Positions 19,289 to 28,215 of a DNA stretch of 64,000 nt are shown here, piece by piece. How positions within the stretch are numbered: the stretch's first letter is position 1; each line of letters opens with the position of its first letter. The stretch comes from Nocardioides insulae DSM 17944. GTDB taxonomy: Bacteria; Actinomycetota; Actinomycetes; Propionibacteriales; Nocardioidaceae. The notes beneath the pieces are model-generated. The model did no database searches, was not told where the DNA came from, and was given only the letters and a program-made list of their open reading frames with translations. The position numbers and the translations under genes were made by a program. The stretch is taken from assembly GCF_000422825.1 (NCBI RefSeq), contig NZ_AUGU01000013.1, positions 434,001 to 498,000 on the forward strand. The letters run 5' to 3'.

Positions 19289-20302
19289 ATGGACAAACGA
19301 CCGCAGGGTGGCGGCCTTCTCGCCACGCGTTCTCGGGCATGGCACGTCGTCGGACGTGTCCTCTCCCCCGCCGTCGTGGCGCTGGGACTCATCGGCGGCC
19401 TGCTGGCCGCCACCCCACCGGCCGCCGCCGCCCCGGTCGTCGACCTCACCCCGGGCGCCTACCCACGTGGGCCGGAGATGCCGCTGCCGCACATCACCGG
19501 TAACACGATCATCGACGGTCACTCCAGGATCGCGGTCCCGTGGCCGAGGGTGGAATACCTCGGCAGGCTCGGTCGGGCCCACGGCGTCCGGGTGAGCCGG
19601 GCCGACGGCAGCCGGGTCCGGATCCTCCGAGTGCATCGCAACGGCACGCGCAACATCCTGCTCCGCGGGCCTGCCTCGTGGCACACCCAGATCGACGAAG
19701 CCTTCTTCCAGCTGGTCACTCCGAGGAATGCCGGGAATCGCACCCGGGTCACCATCCGCGACCGGGGCGGCAAGGTGATCAAGAGCCGGACCTTCCCCCG
19801 GTCGACGCTCCTGGAGACGATCAACGCCAAGGTGGCGCTCACCAGTCGACGTCCCGCCCGCACCATCATCTGGGACACCTGGAACCCGCACGTGCGCGTG
19901 GTGGAACGGCGCGCCTCCTACGCGATCGACCTGGTCGCCCGCCGGTACGCCTACTTCACCGGGGATCCGTACGCCGGCGGCTGCACCGTCGTCGCCTCGC
20001 TGAAGCCTCCACAGCGGACACTGTGGCGTTCCTGTCGCGAACGGGTCGAGCACTTCGGCCCCGGCGGTGGCCGGATGCTGACGGTCCACAAGCTGACCGA
20101 TGGTCCCGGACCGAACGTGGTGAAGGAACGGCGGATCGGCGGCGGGCTGCTGGCGACCTACCGCGCAAGGGTGATCACCGACCTGGAGTGGACGAGCCGG
20201 TGGGGGAAGTTCTTCCTGGCGCACGGAGCCACCAAGATGGCCTGGATGAACTGCACCCAGGAGTGCCACCGGGCCTCGGCCCTGGAGCCCTCCTCGATCT
20301 GA
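19289..20302 (+). CDS. predicted secreted protein of unknown function
   Basis: I do not recognise the family. The 337-residue protein has a basic N-terminus, a hydrophobic stretch at about residues 22-42 and a cleavage-like ATPPAAAAPVV, so it is probably exported by Sec. The mature part is rich in Arg, Thr and Val and looks beta-rich, with four cysteines in the second half (CTVV, SCRE, NCTQECH), which may form disulfides outside the cell. A longer in-frame start exists upstream inside proS, but the ATG at 19289 begins directly before the signal peptide. It stands alone, divergent from proS and convergent with the GNAT gene. Confidence 0.75.
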   Translation: MDKRPQGGGLLATRSRAWHVVGRVLSPAVVALGLIGGLLAATPPAAAAPVVDLTPGAYPRGPEMPLPHITGNTIIDGHSRIAVPWPRVEYLGRLGRAHGVRVSRADGSRVRILRVHRNGTRNILLRGPASWHTQIDEAFFQLVTPRNAGNRTRVTIRDRGGKVIKSRTFPRSTLLETINAKVALTSRRPARTIIWDTWNPHVRVVERRASYAIDLVARRYAYFTGDPYAGGCTVVASLKPPQRTLWRSCRERVEHFGPGGGRMLTVHKLTDGPGPNVVKERRIGGGLLATYRARVITDLEWTSRWGKFFLAHGATKMAWMNCTQECHRASALEPSSI

Positions 20303-20380
20303 CCGCCTCTACCCCGCGACACCGCGGCGGGCCGGCACCCAGGTGCGGGCTCGCCGCGTCGGTGTGCCGGCCGATCGGGG

Positions 20381-21226
20381 TCAGAACATGACGGTCGCGA
20401 ACCGGGCGGTCTCGCGGAAACCGACCCGGGCGTAGGCGCGTCGGGCAGGGGTGTTCCACTCGTTGACGTAGAGCGAGACGGTCGGCGCGATCTCCCGGCG
20501 TACCTGCTCGACGACCGCTGCCATCCCTGCGACCGCCAGGCCCTCGCCGCGCCGGTCCGGAGCGACGTAGACCCCCTGGATCTGGGCGGCGTACGGCGAC
20601 GCGCAGGCGACCTCGGCCTTGAACACCGCCCGGCCCTGCTCGAACCGGGCGAAGGACCAGCCCCGCGACATCAGCTGCAGCACCCGGGCGCGGTAGAGGT
20701 CACCGCCGCCGTGGGTCTCGGGTGAGACCCCGACCTCCTCGGTGTACATCGCGACACAGGCCGGGTAGAGGGCCTCCAGATCGTCACGGTGGGTACGACG
20801 CACCTCCGGGTCGGCCGGCACCGACGGCGCCTCGCCGAGCTCGAGGTGCGGCTGCTCCCAGCGACACTCCCGCGGCCGGCCCCAGCGCGACTCCACGACG
20901 TCCCACAGGGCGCGGACGGGATCCTGCGGACCCACCAGGGTCGAGACCGTGCGCCCGCGACCCAGCGCCCGCTCGCCGAAGGCCCGCGCGTCCTCCGGAG
21001 TCGCCTGGATCGGGACCAGATTGGCCCCGACATGGCAGGCCGCCACCAGGTCGCCGTCGCGCCAGCGCCCCCACATCTCACCGCCGAGCCAGCGCGGCTC
21101 CAACCGGGTCGTGCGGGCGCGGTGGTCGGCGAAGACGTTGACCACCGGAGCACGGCCGGTGAGCTCCAGGAAGGCCGGGACATCGCCCGGTCCGAGGACC
21201 CGGATCCCGTGGCGGGTGGTGAGCAC
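20381..21226 (-). CDS. DUF4081-GNAT family N-acetyltransferase
   Basis: A 281-residue protein with an N-terminal DUF4081-type domain (residues about 1-125, with VNVFADHRARTTRLEPRWLGG) and a C-terminal GNAT domain whose acetyl-CoA motif is VYVAPDRRGEGLAVAGMAAVVE, followed by YVNEWNTPARRAYARVGF. The architecture matches the actinobacterial family I recall next to ispG in mycobacteria (Rv2867c type). Acceptor is unknown; protein or peptidoglycan-related amines are possible. The GTG start at 21226 is the first in the frame. It is the last gene of the dxr-rip1-ispG-GNAT run. Confidence 0.9.
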   Translation of the reverse strand: MLTTRHGIRVLGPGDVPAFLELTGRAPVVNVFADHRARTTRLEPRWLGGEMWGRWRDGDLVAACHVGANLVPIQATPEDARAFGERALGRGRTVSTLVGPQDPVRALWDVVESRWGRPRECRWEQPHLELGEAPSVPADPEVRRTHRDDLEALYPACVAMYTEEVGVSPETHGGGDLYRARVLQLMSRGWSFARFEQGRAVFKAEVACASPYAAQIQGVYVAPDRRGEGLAVAGMAAVVEQVRREIAPTVSLYVNEWNTPARRAYARVGFRETARFATVMF

Positions 21227-21277
21227 GAGGTGAGCTTAGGCCATCCGGGAGCGCGCTCAGCACGCGCTCGGCCGGCG

Positions 21278-22444
21278 TCAGGAGACGCTGACGGTGGCCT
21301 CGGCGCCCTCGACGGGTTCCATGCCCTCGGCGATCAGCATGGCCTCCTCGATGAGGGTCTCGACGATCCTCGACTCGGGCACGGTCTTGATCACCTCGCC
21401 CTTGACGAAGATCTGACCCTTGCCGTTGCCCGACGCGACCCCGAGGTCGGCCTCGCGGGCCTCGCCGGGACCGTTGACGACACAGCCCATCACGGCCACC
21501 CGTAGCGGCACCTCGAGACCGTCGAGTCCCGCGGTGACCTCCTCGGCCAGCTTGTAGACGTCGACCTGTGCCCGCCCGCAGGATGGGCACGAGACGATCT
21601 CCAGCCGACGAGGACGCAGGTTGAGCGACTCCAGGATCTGCAGTCCGACCTTGACCTCCTCGACGGGGGGTGCGGAGAGCGAGACCCGGATGGTGTCACC
21701 GATGCCCTGGGAGAGCAGGGCACCGAACGCGGTGGCCGACTTGATCGTGCCCTGGAAGGCCGGTCCGGCCTCGGTGACGCCGAGGTGCAGCGGCCAGTCG
21801 CCCTCTGCTGCGAGCAGTTCGTAGGCGCGCACCATGACGACCGGGTCGTTGTGCTTGACCGAGATCTTGAAGTCGCGGAAGCCGTGCTCCTCGAACAGCC
21901 CAGCCTCCCACTTGGCCGACTCGACGAGCGCCTCGGGGGTGGCCTTGCCGTACTTCTCCAGCAGCCGCTTGTCCAGGCTGCCGGCGTTGACGCCGATCCG
22001 GATCGAGGTGCCGTGGTCCGTGGCGGCCTTGGCGATCTCCTTGACCTGGTCGTCGAACTTCTTGATGTTGCCGGGGTTGACCCGGACGGCCGCGCAGCCG
22101 GCCTCGATCGCGGCGAAGACGTACTTGGGCTGGAAGTGGATGTCGGCGATCACCGGGATCTGCGAGTGCCTCGCGATCTCGGGCAGCGCGGCGGCGTCGT
22201 CGGCCGAGGGGCACGCCACCCGGACGATGTCGCAGCCGGCCGCGGTGAGCTCGGCGATCTGCTGCAGCGTGCTGTTGACGTCCGAGGTGAGCGTGGTCGT
22301 CATCGACTGGACCGAGATCGGGTGCTCGCTGCCCACTCCGACCTTGCCCACCTGGATCTGGCGGGTCTGCCGACGCGGTGCGAGCACCGGCGGCGGCGCC
22401 GCGGGCATGCCCAGGGAGATCGATCCATCGGAGGTCGCGGTCAT
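21278..22444 (-). CDS. ispG: 4-hydroxy-3-methylbut-2-en-1-yl diphosphate synthase (flavodoxin)
   Basis: IspG (GcpE) converts methylerythritol cyclodiphosphate to HMBPP in the non-mevalonate isoprenoid pathway, using a [4Fe-4S] cluster. The 388-residue protein has the TIM-barrel part ([37 protein letters not shown]) and the C-terminal cluster domain with the three ligand cysteines in SCPSCGR and [11 protein letters not shown]. It is the short bacterial form without the plant insertion. It lies downstream of dxr and the site-2 protease, so two pathway enzymes share the neighbourhood. Confidence 0.97.
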   Translation of the reverse strand: MTATSDGSISLGMPAAPPPVLAPRRQTRQIQVGKVGVGSEHPISVQSMTTTLTSDVNSTLQQIAELTAAGCDIVRVACPSADDAAALPEIARHSQIPVIADIHFQPKYVFAAIEAGCAAVRVNPGNIKKFDDQVKEIAKAATDHGTSIRIGVNAGSLDKRLLEKYGKATPEALVESAKWEAGLFEEHGFRDFKISVKHNDPVVMVRAYELLAAEGDWPLHLGVTEAGPAFQGTIKSATAFGALLSQGIGDTIRVSLSAPPVEEVKVGLQILESLNLRPRRLEIVSCPSCGRAQVDVYKLAEEVTAGLDGLEVPLRVAVMGCVVNGPGEAREADLGVASGNGKGQIFVKGEVIKTVPESRIVETLIEEAMLIAEGMEPVEGAEATVSVS

Positions 22445-22549
22445 GGGTTCAGGTTATCCGTCTCGGGTTCGGATGCCTGATCGGCGGTGGCCGGTCCGGC
22501 GGGTGCGGGTGCTGGGCGGGGCTGTACTGGGCGAGGCGTACGGCGGCCC

Positions 22550-23908
22550 TCAGCTCGAGGTCAGGTGCAGCGGTACGACGAAGTCAGCCACCACCAGCAC
22601 CAGGCCCATCGCGACGATGGCCAGCCCGACGACGTAGGCGACCGGGAGGAGTTTGGCGGGGTCGACGTGGCCGGGGTCGGGCCGGCCGGTGAGGCGGGCC
22701 AGCCAGCGGCGCAGGCCCTCCCACAGGGCACTGGCGATGTGACCACCGTCCAGCGGGAGCAGCGGCACGAAGTTGAACAGGCCGATGAACAGGTTGAACC
22801 CGCCGATCAGCGAGCCCAGCAGGACCAGCTTCTGGGTGGTGTCGACCTCGTCGTGCGAGGCGACCTCGCCGGCGATCCGTCCGCCGCCGACGATGCTCAT
22901 CGGGCTGTCGGCGGCCCGATCCTCGACCCCGACGATGGCCTGGGCGACGTCCCACACCTTGACCGGCAGCTGAAGGATGGCGACCACCGAGTCCTTGGTC
23001 ATCTCCCACATCTGCTGGAGCGTGAAGATCGGGCCACCCTTCTCGACCACCTCGACGGTGGTCGGGGTGATCCCGAGGAAACCGACCTGCTGGATCGTCT
23101 CGCCCTCGGCATCGGTCGGGCGGGCCTCGACGGTGGTGCTGGTGGTGCCGGTCTCCAGCTCGCCGTCACGCTCGTAGCCGATCACGGCGGTGCCGGCGGC
23201 GTTGTCCTGGATCAGGCCACGCAGTTGATCCCAGTCGGTGATCTCGGTGCCGTTGAACGACACGATGGTGTCCCCCGGCTCGAGACCGGCCTCGTACGCC
23301 GGGCTGGGCGGGTCGCTCGCGGTGCACTCCCGGCCGGACTCGGCGTACGGGATCACGCACTCGGAGACCGTCTCCACGACCGGCGGCCCCTCGGCGGGTT
23401 CGAGGCTGTGCACGCCGTAGGTGCTGAAGATGGTGAGGAAGGCGAAGAACGCGATCACCAGGTTGACCGTGGGCCCCCCGGCCATCACGATCGCCTTCTT
23501 CCACCACGGCAGCTTGTAGAAGAGCCGGTCCTCGTCCTCCGGCTCCACCAGGTCCCACTCCGCCTGCCGGGCGTCGGCGATCAGCGAGGTGAACATGCCG
23601 GTGTTGAAGTCGCGGACCCGCTGTGGCCGGGGGTTGCCCTCGGCGTCGAACTCGGCGACCTGGTCGGGGACCGGGGGCAGCATCCCGACGATCTTGACGT
23701 AGCCGCCGAGCGGGATCGCCTTGACGCCGTACTCCGTCTCGCCCTTGGTGCGGCTCCACAGCGTCGGCCCGAACCCGATGAAGTAGCGGCTCACCTTGGC
23801 GCCGAACTTCTTCGCCGGGATCATGTGCCCCAGCTCGTGGAGCCCGATCGAGGCCAGCAGCGCCACCACGAAGACGAGGACGCCGAGGGCGTAGAGGAGG
23901 GCGGTCAT
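22550..23908 (-). CDS. site-2 zinc metalloprotease (RseP/Rip1 type, M50)
   Basis: An intramembrane protease that cleaves anti-sigma factors and other single-pass proteins within the membrane. The 452-residue protein has the HELGH zinc site in the first membrane helix (residues 24-28), a second hydrophobic segment after MAGGPTVNL, a PDZ domain (about 210-300, with AGLEPGDTIVSFNGTEITDWDQL), and the LLPLDGGH motif whose Asp is the third zinc ligand, then a last helix. The ATG at 23908 overlaps the dxr stop by ATGA. Mycobacterial Rip1 is encoded in the same place, between dxr and ispG. Confidence 0.95.
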   Translation of the reverse strand: MTALLYALGVLVFVVALLASIGLHELGHMIPAKKFGAKVSRYFIGFGPTLWSRTKGETEYGVKAIPLGGYVKIVGMLPPVPDQVAEFDAEGNPRPQRVRDFNTGMFTSLIADARQAEWDLVEPEDEDRLFYKLPWWKKAIVMAGGPTVNLVIAFFAFLTIFSTYGVHSLEPAEGPPVVETVSECVIPYAESGRECTASDPPSPAYEAGLEPGDTIVSFNGTEITDWDQLRGLIQDNAAGTAVIGYERDGELETGTTSTTVEARPTDAEGETIQQVGFLGITPTTVEVVEKGGPIFTLQQMWEMTKDSVVAILQLPVKVWDVAQAIVGVEDRAADSPMSIVGGGRIAGEVASHDEVDTTQKLVLLGSLIGGFNLFIGLFNFVPLLPLDGGHIASALWEGLRRWLARLTGRPDPGHVDPAKLLPVAYVVGLAIVAMGLVLVVADFVVPLHLTSS

Positions 23909-25029
23909 GCCTGGTTGGTCCTGCTCTTCTCGATCTGACGGGAGGCCAGCTCACGCGCCCAGGCGTCGGCCGAGAGCACGTCGTCGAGGGTGAGCCTCTC
24001 CGAGGGTACGTCGGGGCTGGCTGCCGGCAACGCGGCCAGCACCTCGGCAATGGTCTCGACGATCCCGGTGAAGGCCAGCCGTCCCTGGTGGAAGGCGTCC
24101 ACGCCGACCTCGTTGGCGGCGTTGTAGACCGCCGGGGCGGTCCCGCCCCGCTCCCCGGCCCGACGGGCCAGGTCGATCGCGGGGAACGCCTCGGAGTCCA
24201 CCGGTTCGAAGCGCCAGTCGGCGGCCCGGGTCCAGTCGATCGGCGCCTCCGCCTCGGCGACCCGCTCGGGCCAGGCCAGGCCCATCGCGATCGGCACGCT
24301 CATCGTGGGCAGACCCAATTGGGCCACCACCGCCCCGTCGACGAACTCCACCATCGAGTGGATGAACTGCTGCGGGTGGACCACCACGTCGATCCGGTCG
24401 AAGGGGACGTCGAAGAGGAGGTGCGCCTCGATCACCTCCAGGCCCTTGTTGACCAGGGTGGCCGAATTGGTGGTGATCACCCGGCCCATCGCGAAGTTCG
24501 GGTGGGCCAGGGCCTGCTCCGGCGTGACCCGGGCGAGCTCGGAGCGACCGCGCCCACGGAAGGGGCCGCCGCTCGCGGTGACGACCAGCCGGCGTACCTC
24601 CTCCGCGCGACCCGCGCGCAGGCTCTGGGCGATGGCGCTGTGCTCGCTGTCGACCGGGACGATCTGGCCGGGACGCTCGATCGTCTTGACCAGCGGCCCC
24701 CCTATGATCAGCGACTCCTTGTTGGCCAGGGCGAGGGTGTTGCCGGCTTCGAGCGCCGCCAGGGTCGGCCGCAGACCCACCGCCCCGGTGATGCCGTTGA
24801 GGACGACGTCGCAGGCGTGCGCGGCCGCGTCGGCGCTCGCCTGCTCGCCCAGCCCATGGACGGCGGGGCGGAACTCCTCCACCTGCCGCTCGAACAGCTC
24901 GGGCTGCGACCCGCCGGCGCTCAGCCCGACCACCCGGAACCGGTCCGGGTTGGCACGCACCAGATCGAGCGCCTGGGTGCCGATCGAGCCGGTCGAACCG
25001 AGGATGACGACGTCACGGGGCTGCTGCAC
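23905..25029 (-). CDS. dxr: 1-deoxy-D-xylulose 5-phosphate reductoisomerase
   Basis: Dxr is the committed enzyme of the non-mevalonate pathway. Visible: the NADPH loop VVILGSTGSIGTQALDLV, VVLNGITGAVGLRPT, ALANKESLI, VPVDSEHSA with metal-ligand Asp and Glu, VTASGGPF, HPNFAMG and the NAANEVGVDAF C-terminal helix. The GTG at 25029 starts the protein five residues before the first strand. At 374 residues it is some 20 shorter than most Dxr proteins; the gap lies in the N-terminal domain between EEFRPAV and ACDVVLNG, away from catalytic residues. The stop overlaps the protease start. Confidence 0.95.
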   Translation of the reverse strand: MQQPRDVVILGSTGSIGTQALDLVRANPDRFRVVGLSAGGSQPELFERQVEEFRPAVHGLGEQASADAAAHACDVVLNGITGAVGLRPTLAALEAGNTLALANKESLIIGGPLVKTIERPGQIVPVDSEHSAIAQSLRAGRAEEVRRLVVTASGGPFRGRGRSELARVTPEQALAHPNFAMGRVITTNSATLVNKGLEVIEAHLLFDVPFDRIDVVVHPQQFIHSMVEFVDGAVVAQLGLPTMSVPIAMGLAWPERVAEAEAPIDWTRAADWRFEPVDSEAFPAIDLARRAGERGGTAPAVYNAANEVGVDAFHQGRLAFTGIVETIAEVLAALPAASPDVPSERLTLDDVLSADAWARELASRQIEKSRTNQA

Positions 25030-25099
25030 CCGCCCATCCTCCCAGCGCTGCGCCGCCCACGCCGAAACGCAACCGGCGGCATGCGAGAGACTCGGGGCG

Positions 25100-25882
25100 A
25101 TGACCACCGACGCGGACCCCCTGGTAGCCCGGCTGCGCGCCGCGGGGTGCGTCTTCGCCGAGGAGGAGGCCGACCTGCTGCGGGAGCGGGCCGGCGGAGT
25201 GGACGAACTCGAGGAGCTCACCGGCCGCCGTCTCGCCGGGGAATCGCTCGAACAGGTGGTCGGCTGGGTCGACCTCGGCGACCTGCGGCTGGCCGTGGGA
25301 CCCGGTGTGTTCGTGCCCCGGCAGCGGTCGTTGCTGCTGGTCGCCGCCACGACGGCCGCGGTGCGGAGGGCGGCTTCGGCCGCGCCCGTCCTGGTGGAGG
25401 CGTACGCCGGGGTGGCGCCGATCGCCGCCGCGGTAAGCCGCGCCGTACCGACGGTCCGGGTGCACGCGGTCGACCTCGACCCGGTGGCGCTCGGGTACGC
25501 CGCCACCAACCTCGGCCCGGGCGCCGGCGTGCACCGGGGGCGAGGTCTCACCCCGCTCCCGAGGACCCTGCAGGGGGCGGTCGCGGTGATCACCGCGGTG
25601 CCGCCGTACGTGCCGGACGCGGCGCTCGACCTGATGCCGCGCGAGGCCCGCGAGCACGAGGACCCGCAAGCCCTCCTCGGTGGCCGCGACGGACTGGATC
25701 ACGTCCGCACGCTGCTCGCCGAGGCACCCCCGTGGCTGGCCCGCGGCGGGCACGTCCTGTGCGAACTCGGCGCCGGCCAGTGGGAAGCTGCCGCAGCCGC
25801 GGCCGCCGCAGCCGGCTACGTCGTCACCGCGCCTCCGGTCGGCGAGGACCAGACCGCGATCCTCGAGGCCCGCCGGTCCTGA
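25100..25882 (+). CDS. divergent PrmC-related methyltransferase
   Basis: A 260-residue protein resembling the family of PrmC-like putative glutamine-N5 methyltransferases. Fold markers include GVFVPRQRSLLLV, VHAVDLDPVALGYAATNL (motif II acid), VPPYVPDAALDLMPREAREHEDPQALLGGRDGLDHV and GGHVLCELGAGQ. However, motif I, usually D-x-x-x-G-x-G, reads VEAYAGVAP, and the catalytic N/D-P-P-Y reads VPPY. Both changes suggest altered or lost SAM chemistry. The frame is open upstream, but the ATG at 25100 fits the family N-terminus. It is divergent from dxr. Confidence 0.8.
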   Translation: MTTDADPLVARLRAAGCVFAEEEADLLRERAGGVDELEELTGRRLAGESLEQVVGWVDLGDLRLAVGPGVFVPRQRSLLLVAATTAAVRRAASAAPVLVEAYAGVAPIAAAVSRAVPTVRVHAVDLDPVALGYAATNLGPGAGVHRGRGLTPLPRTLQGAVAVITAVPPYVPDAALDLMPREAREHEDPQALLGGRDGLDHVRTLLAEAPPWLARGGHVLCELGAGQWEAAAAAAAAAGYVVTAPPVGEDQTAILEARRS

Positions 25883-25917
25883 GCCGGTCCTGAGCCGGTC
25901 CTGAGCCGGGGCTGAGC
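25871..25917. repeat. short tandem repeat at the 3' end of the PrmC-like gene
   Basis: The 11-base unit GAGCCGGTCCT occurs about three and a half times in a row, first inside the last codons and then past the stop codon. It is simple slippage-type expansion. Confidence 0.75.
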
Positions 25918-25993
25918 CCGCGAGCGCGGCCGGGCGAGGTCCAGGTGCTGGTCCGGGGCCGGCCGGAGGAGGACCGCTGCCTAGGGTGGCCGG

Positions 25994-26914
25994 GTGCAGG
26001 GCGTGGTGGCGGGATTCGGGACGATCATCGCCGTCATCGCCGTCGGGTATCTGCTGGCCGCGGTCCGCGTGCTCGACGCGCAGGCCCAGCAGATGCTGGC
26101 CAGGCTCGCCTTCCTCGTGGCCAGCCCCTGCCTGCTGCTCACGGTGATGTCCGGCACCGACCTGGCCGGCGCGTTCTCGGGCAACCTGGTCGCGACCGCG
26201 GTGGGGGTGCTGGCTGCGGGTCTGCCCTACCTGCTGATCGGCCGGCTCGTACTGCACCGGAGCGCGGCCGAGGTGAGCATCGGCACGATGTGCTCGGCGT
26301 ACTGCAATGCCGGCAACCTGGGCCTGCCGATCGCCGCCTATGTGCTCGGCGACGCGGCCGCGATCGCGCCGATGTTGCTCCTCCAACTCGTCGTGATGCA
26401 GCCGCTCGCCCTGACCCTGCTCGACGCCGACCGCACCGGGCGGGTCTCGGCACGACGGGCGATCCTCACCCCGTTGACCAACCCACTGACCCTCGGCACT
26501 CTGATCGGCCTCGCCCTGGCCGCGGGCGACTGGACGCTCCCCACCGTCGTGAACGACCCGATCGAACTGATCGGCGGGATGGCGGTGCCCGGCATGCTCC
26601 TCGCCTACGGGGTCTCACTGCGGCTCGGCCCGCTGCCGGGCCGAGGCGTGCCGGTCAGCGAACTCGGCCTGGTCACCGGGCTCAAGCTGGTCGCCCAGCC
26701 CCTGGGCGCCTACCTCGCCGGCCGGGCTCTGGGCCTCGATGACGCCGCGCTGCTGGCGCTGGCGGTCACCGCCGCGCTCCCGACCGCTCAGAACGTGTTC
26801 ATCATCGCCACCCGGTTCGACCGGCAGTCCCTGCTCGCCCGGGACACCGTCTTCATCACCACGATCGGCTCGGTGCCGGCGATCTTCGCCATCACCGCCC
26901 TCCTCCACCGTTGA
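25994..26914 (+). CDS. AEC family transporter (auxin efflux carrier-like permease)
   Basis: A 306-residue polytopic membrane protein with about ten hydrophobic segments. The first half contains CSAYCNAGNLGLPIAAYVLGD and the second half the matching ALPTAQNVFIIATRFD, the paired loops characteristic of the AEC family of organic-acid or auxin-type efflux carriers. Substrate unknown; bacterial members move malate, malonate or similar acids. The GTG at 25994 immediately precedes the first membrane segment. Same strand as the preceding methyltransferase gene, 111 bases downstream, but no functional tie is evident. Confidence 0.87.
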   Translation: MQGVVAGFGTIIAVIAVGYLLAAVRVLDAQAQQMLARLAFLVASPCLLLTVMSGTDLAGAFSGNLVATAVGVLAAGLPYLLIGRLVLHRSAAEVSIGTMCSAYCNAGNLGLPIAAYVLGDAAAIAPMLLLQLVVMQPLALTLLDADRTGRVSARRAILTPLTNPLTLGTLIGLALAAGDWTLPTVVNDPIELIGGMAVPGMLLAYGVSLRLGPLPGRGVPVSELGLVTGLKLVAQPLGAYLAGRALGLDDAALLALAVTAALPTAQNVFIIATRFDRQSLLARDTVFITTIGSVPAIFAITALLHR

Positions 26915-26945
26915 GCCATGGGGACGGCACCCGGCGAGGAGGTGC

Positions 26946-28136
26946 TCAGGCAGCGAGGCGCTCACCCCGACGGCCGACGGCGATCACCTCCCGATAGTGC
27001 TGCACCAGGCGGTCGTTGACCGCCCCCCACGAGCGGGCGGCCACCCCTCGGCGGGCGGCCAGGCCGAGCCGTCGACGGAGGACCGGGTCGTCCCGGAGAC
27101 GGCCGACCGCGGACCCCAGCGCCCGGGCGTCGCCAGGGGTGTAGAGGAATCCGTTCTCCCCCTCCCGCACCAGGTCCAGCGGCCCCCCGGCCCGCGGTGC
27201 GACGACGGGTACGCCGGAGGCCAGCGCCTCCTGTGCGGCCTGGCAGAAGGTCTCGTGCCGACCCGTGTGGACGAAGGCGTCGAAGGAGGCGTACGCCGCC
27301 CCGAGCGCCTCGCCATGCAGCGTGCCCAGGAAATGCGCACCCGGCAGCCTGCGGCGAAGGGCGGCCCCCTCCGGTCCCTCACCCACCAGGACGAGCGCGT
27401 AGCGGTCGTCGCGGGCCAGCCCGGTCAGCAGGTCCAACTCCTTCTCGGCGGCCAGCCGGCCGACGTACCCCACCAGCAGCCGACCGTCCGGGGCCAGCCG
27501 CCGGCGCAGGTCGTGGTCCACCCGGGACGGGTGGAAGCCGAGCAGATCGACACCGCGCGGCCACAACGCCGTCCGCGGGACGCCGAGCCGGTCGAGCTGG
27601 GCGAGGCTGGCCGAGGACGGCGCCAGGGTCAGGTCACAACGATGGTGGATCCGGCGGATCAGCGCCGCCGCCGCCTGTGGCCCACCGACCACCCCGTAGC
27701 GAGCGGCGAAACCGACCAGGTCGGTCTGGTAGATCGCGACCGACGGGACCCCCAGGTCGCCGGCGGCCCGGATCGCCTGGTGGCCGAGCAGTACCGGCGA
27801 GGCCACGTGCACAACGTCCGGCCGGAATCGGGTCATCACGGCCCGCAACCAGCCGCGCGTCTCCAGCCCGATCCGGAACTCCCGGTAGAAGGGCAGGGTG
27901 GCGCCACGGGCGTGGACCACCGGGAACCCGGCATAGGTCGCCGGGCCGGTGGGAGCGACCAGTTCCGCGACATGCCCGGCCGCGGACAGATGCTCCAGGA
28001 CCCGGCGTACCGAGTTGGTGACCCCGTTGACCTGAGGCAGGAAGGACTCGGTGACGACCAGGACGCGGAGCGGCTCGGCGCGATCTGCTGTGGTCCCGAC
28101 GGGTGTGGTGCGGGGGAACCTGACGACACTGCTCAT
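26946..28136 (-). CDS. GT4 family glycosyltransferase (mannosyltransferase MgtA/PimB-like)
   Basis: A 396-residue GT-B fold glycosyltransferase. The N-terminal domain has VLVVTESFLPQVNGVTNSVRRVLEHL, and HVASPVLLGHQAI; the C-terminal domain has LLVGYVGRLAAEKELDLL and the EX7E donor site in ETFCQAAQEALASGVPVVAP. This pattern is typical of actinobacterial GDP-mannose-dependent alpha-mannosyltransferases such as MgtA, which act on glycolipids at the cytosolic membrane face, but donor and acceptor are inferred from resemblance only. The ATG at 28136 begins the conserved domain after a short disordered head. Convergent with the AEC gene. Confidence 0.85.
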   Translation of the reverse strand: MSSVVRFPRTTPVGTTADRAEPLRVLVVTESFLPQVNGVTNSVRRVLEHLSAAGHVAELVAPTGPATYAGFPVVHARGATLPFYREFRIGLETRGWLRAVMTRFRPDVVHVASPVLLGHQAIRAAGDLGVPSVAIYQTDLVGFAARYGVVGGPQAAAALIRRIHHRCDLTLAPSSASLAQLDRLGVPRTALWPRGVDLLGFHPSRVDHDLRRRLAPDGRLLVGYVGRLAAEKELDLLTGLARDDRYALVLVGEGPEGAALRRRLPGAHFLGTLHGEALGAAYASFDAFVHTGRHETFCQAAQEALASGVPVVAPRAGGPLDLVREGENGFLYTPGDARALGSAVGRLRDDPVLRRRLGLAARRGVAARSWGAVNDRLVQHYREVIAVGRRGERLAA

Positions 28137-28215
28137 GCTCCCGATGCTGGGCCGGGCGCCTGTCCGAACGGGTCTCCCCCGTTGACCAGGGAGTGAATGT
28201 CGCGTGAGCGGTGGG

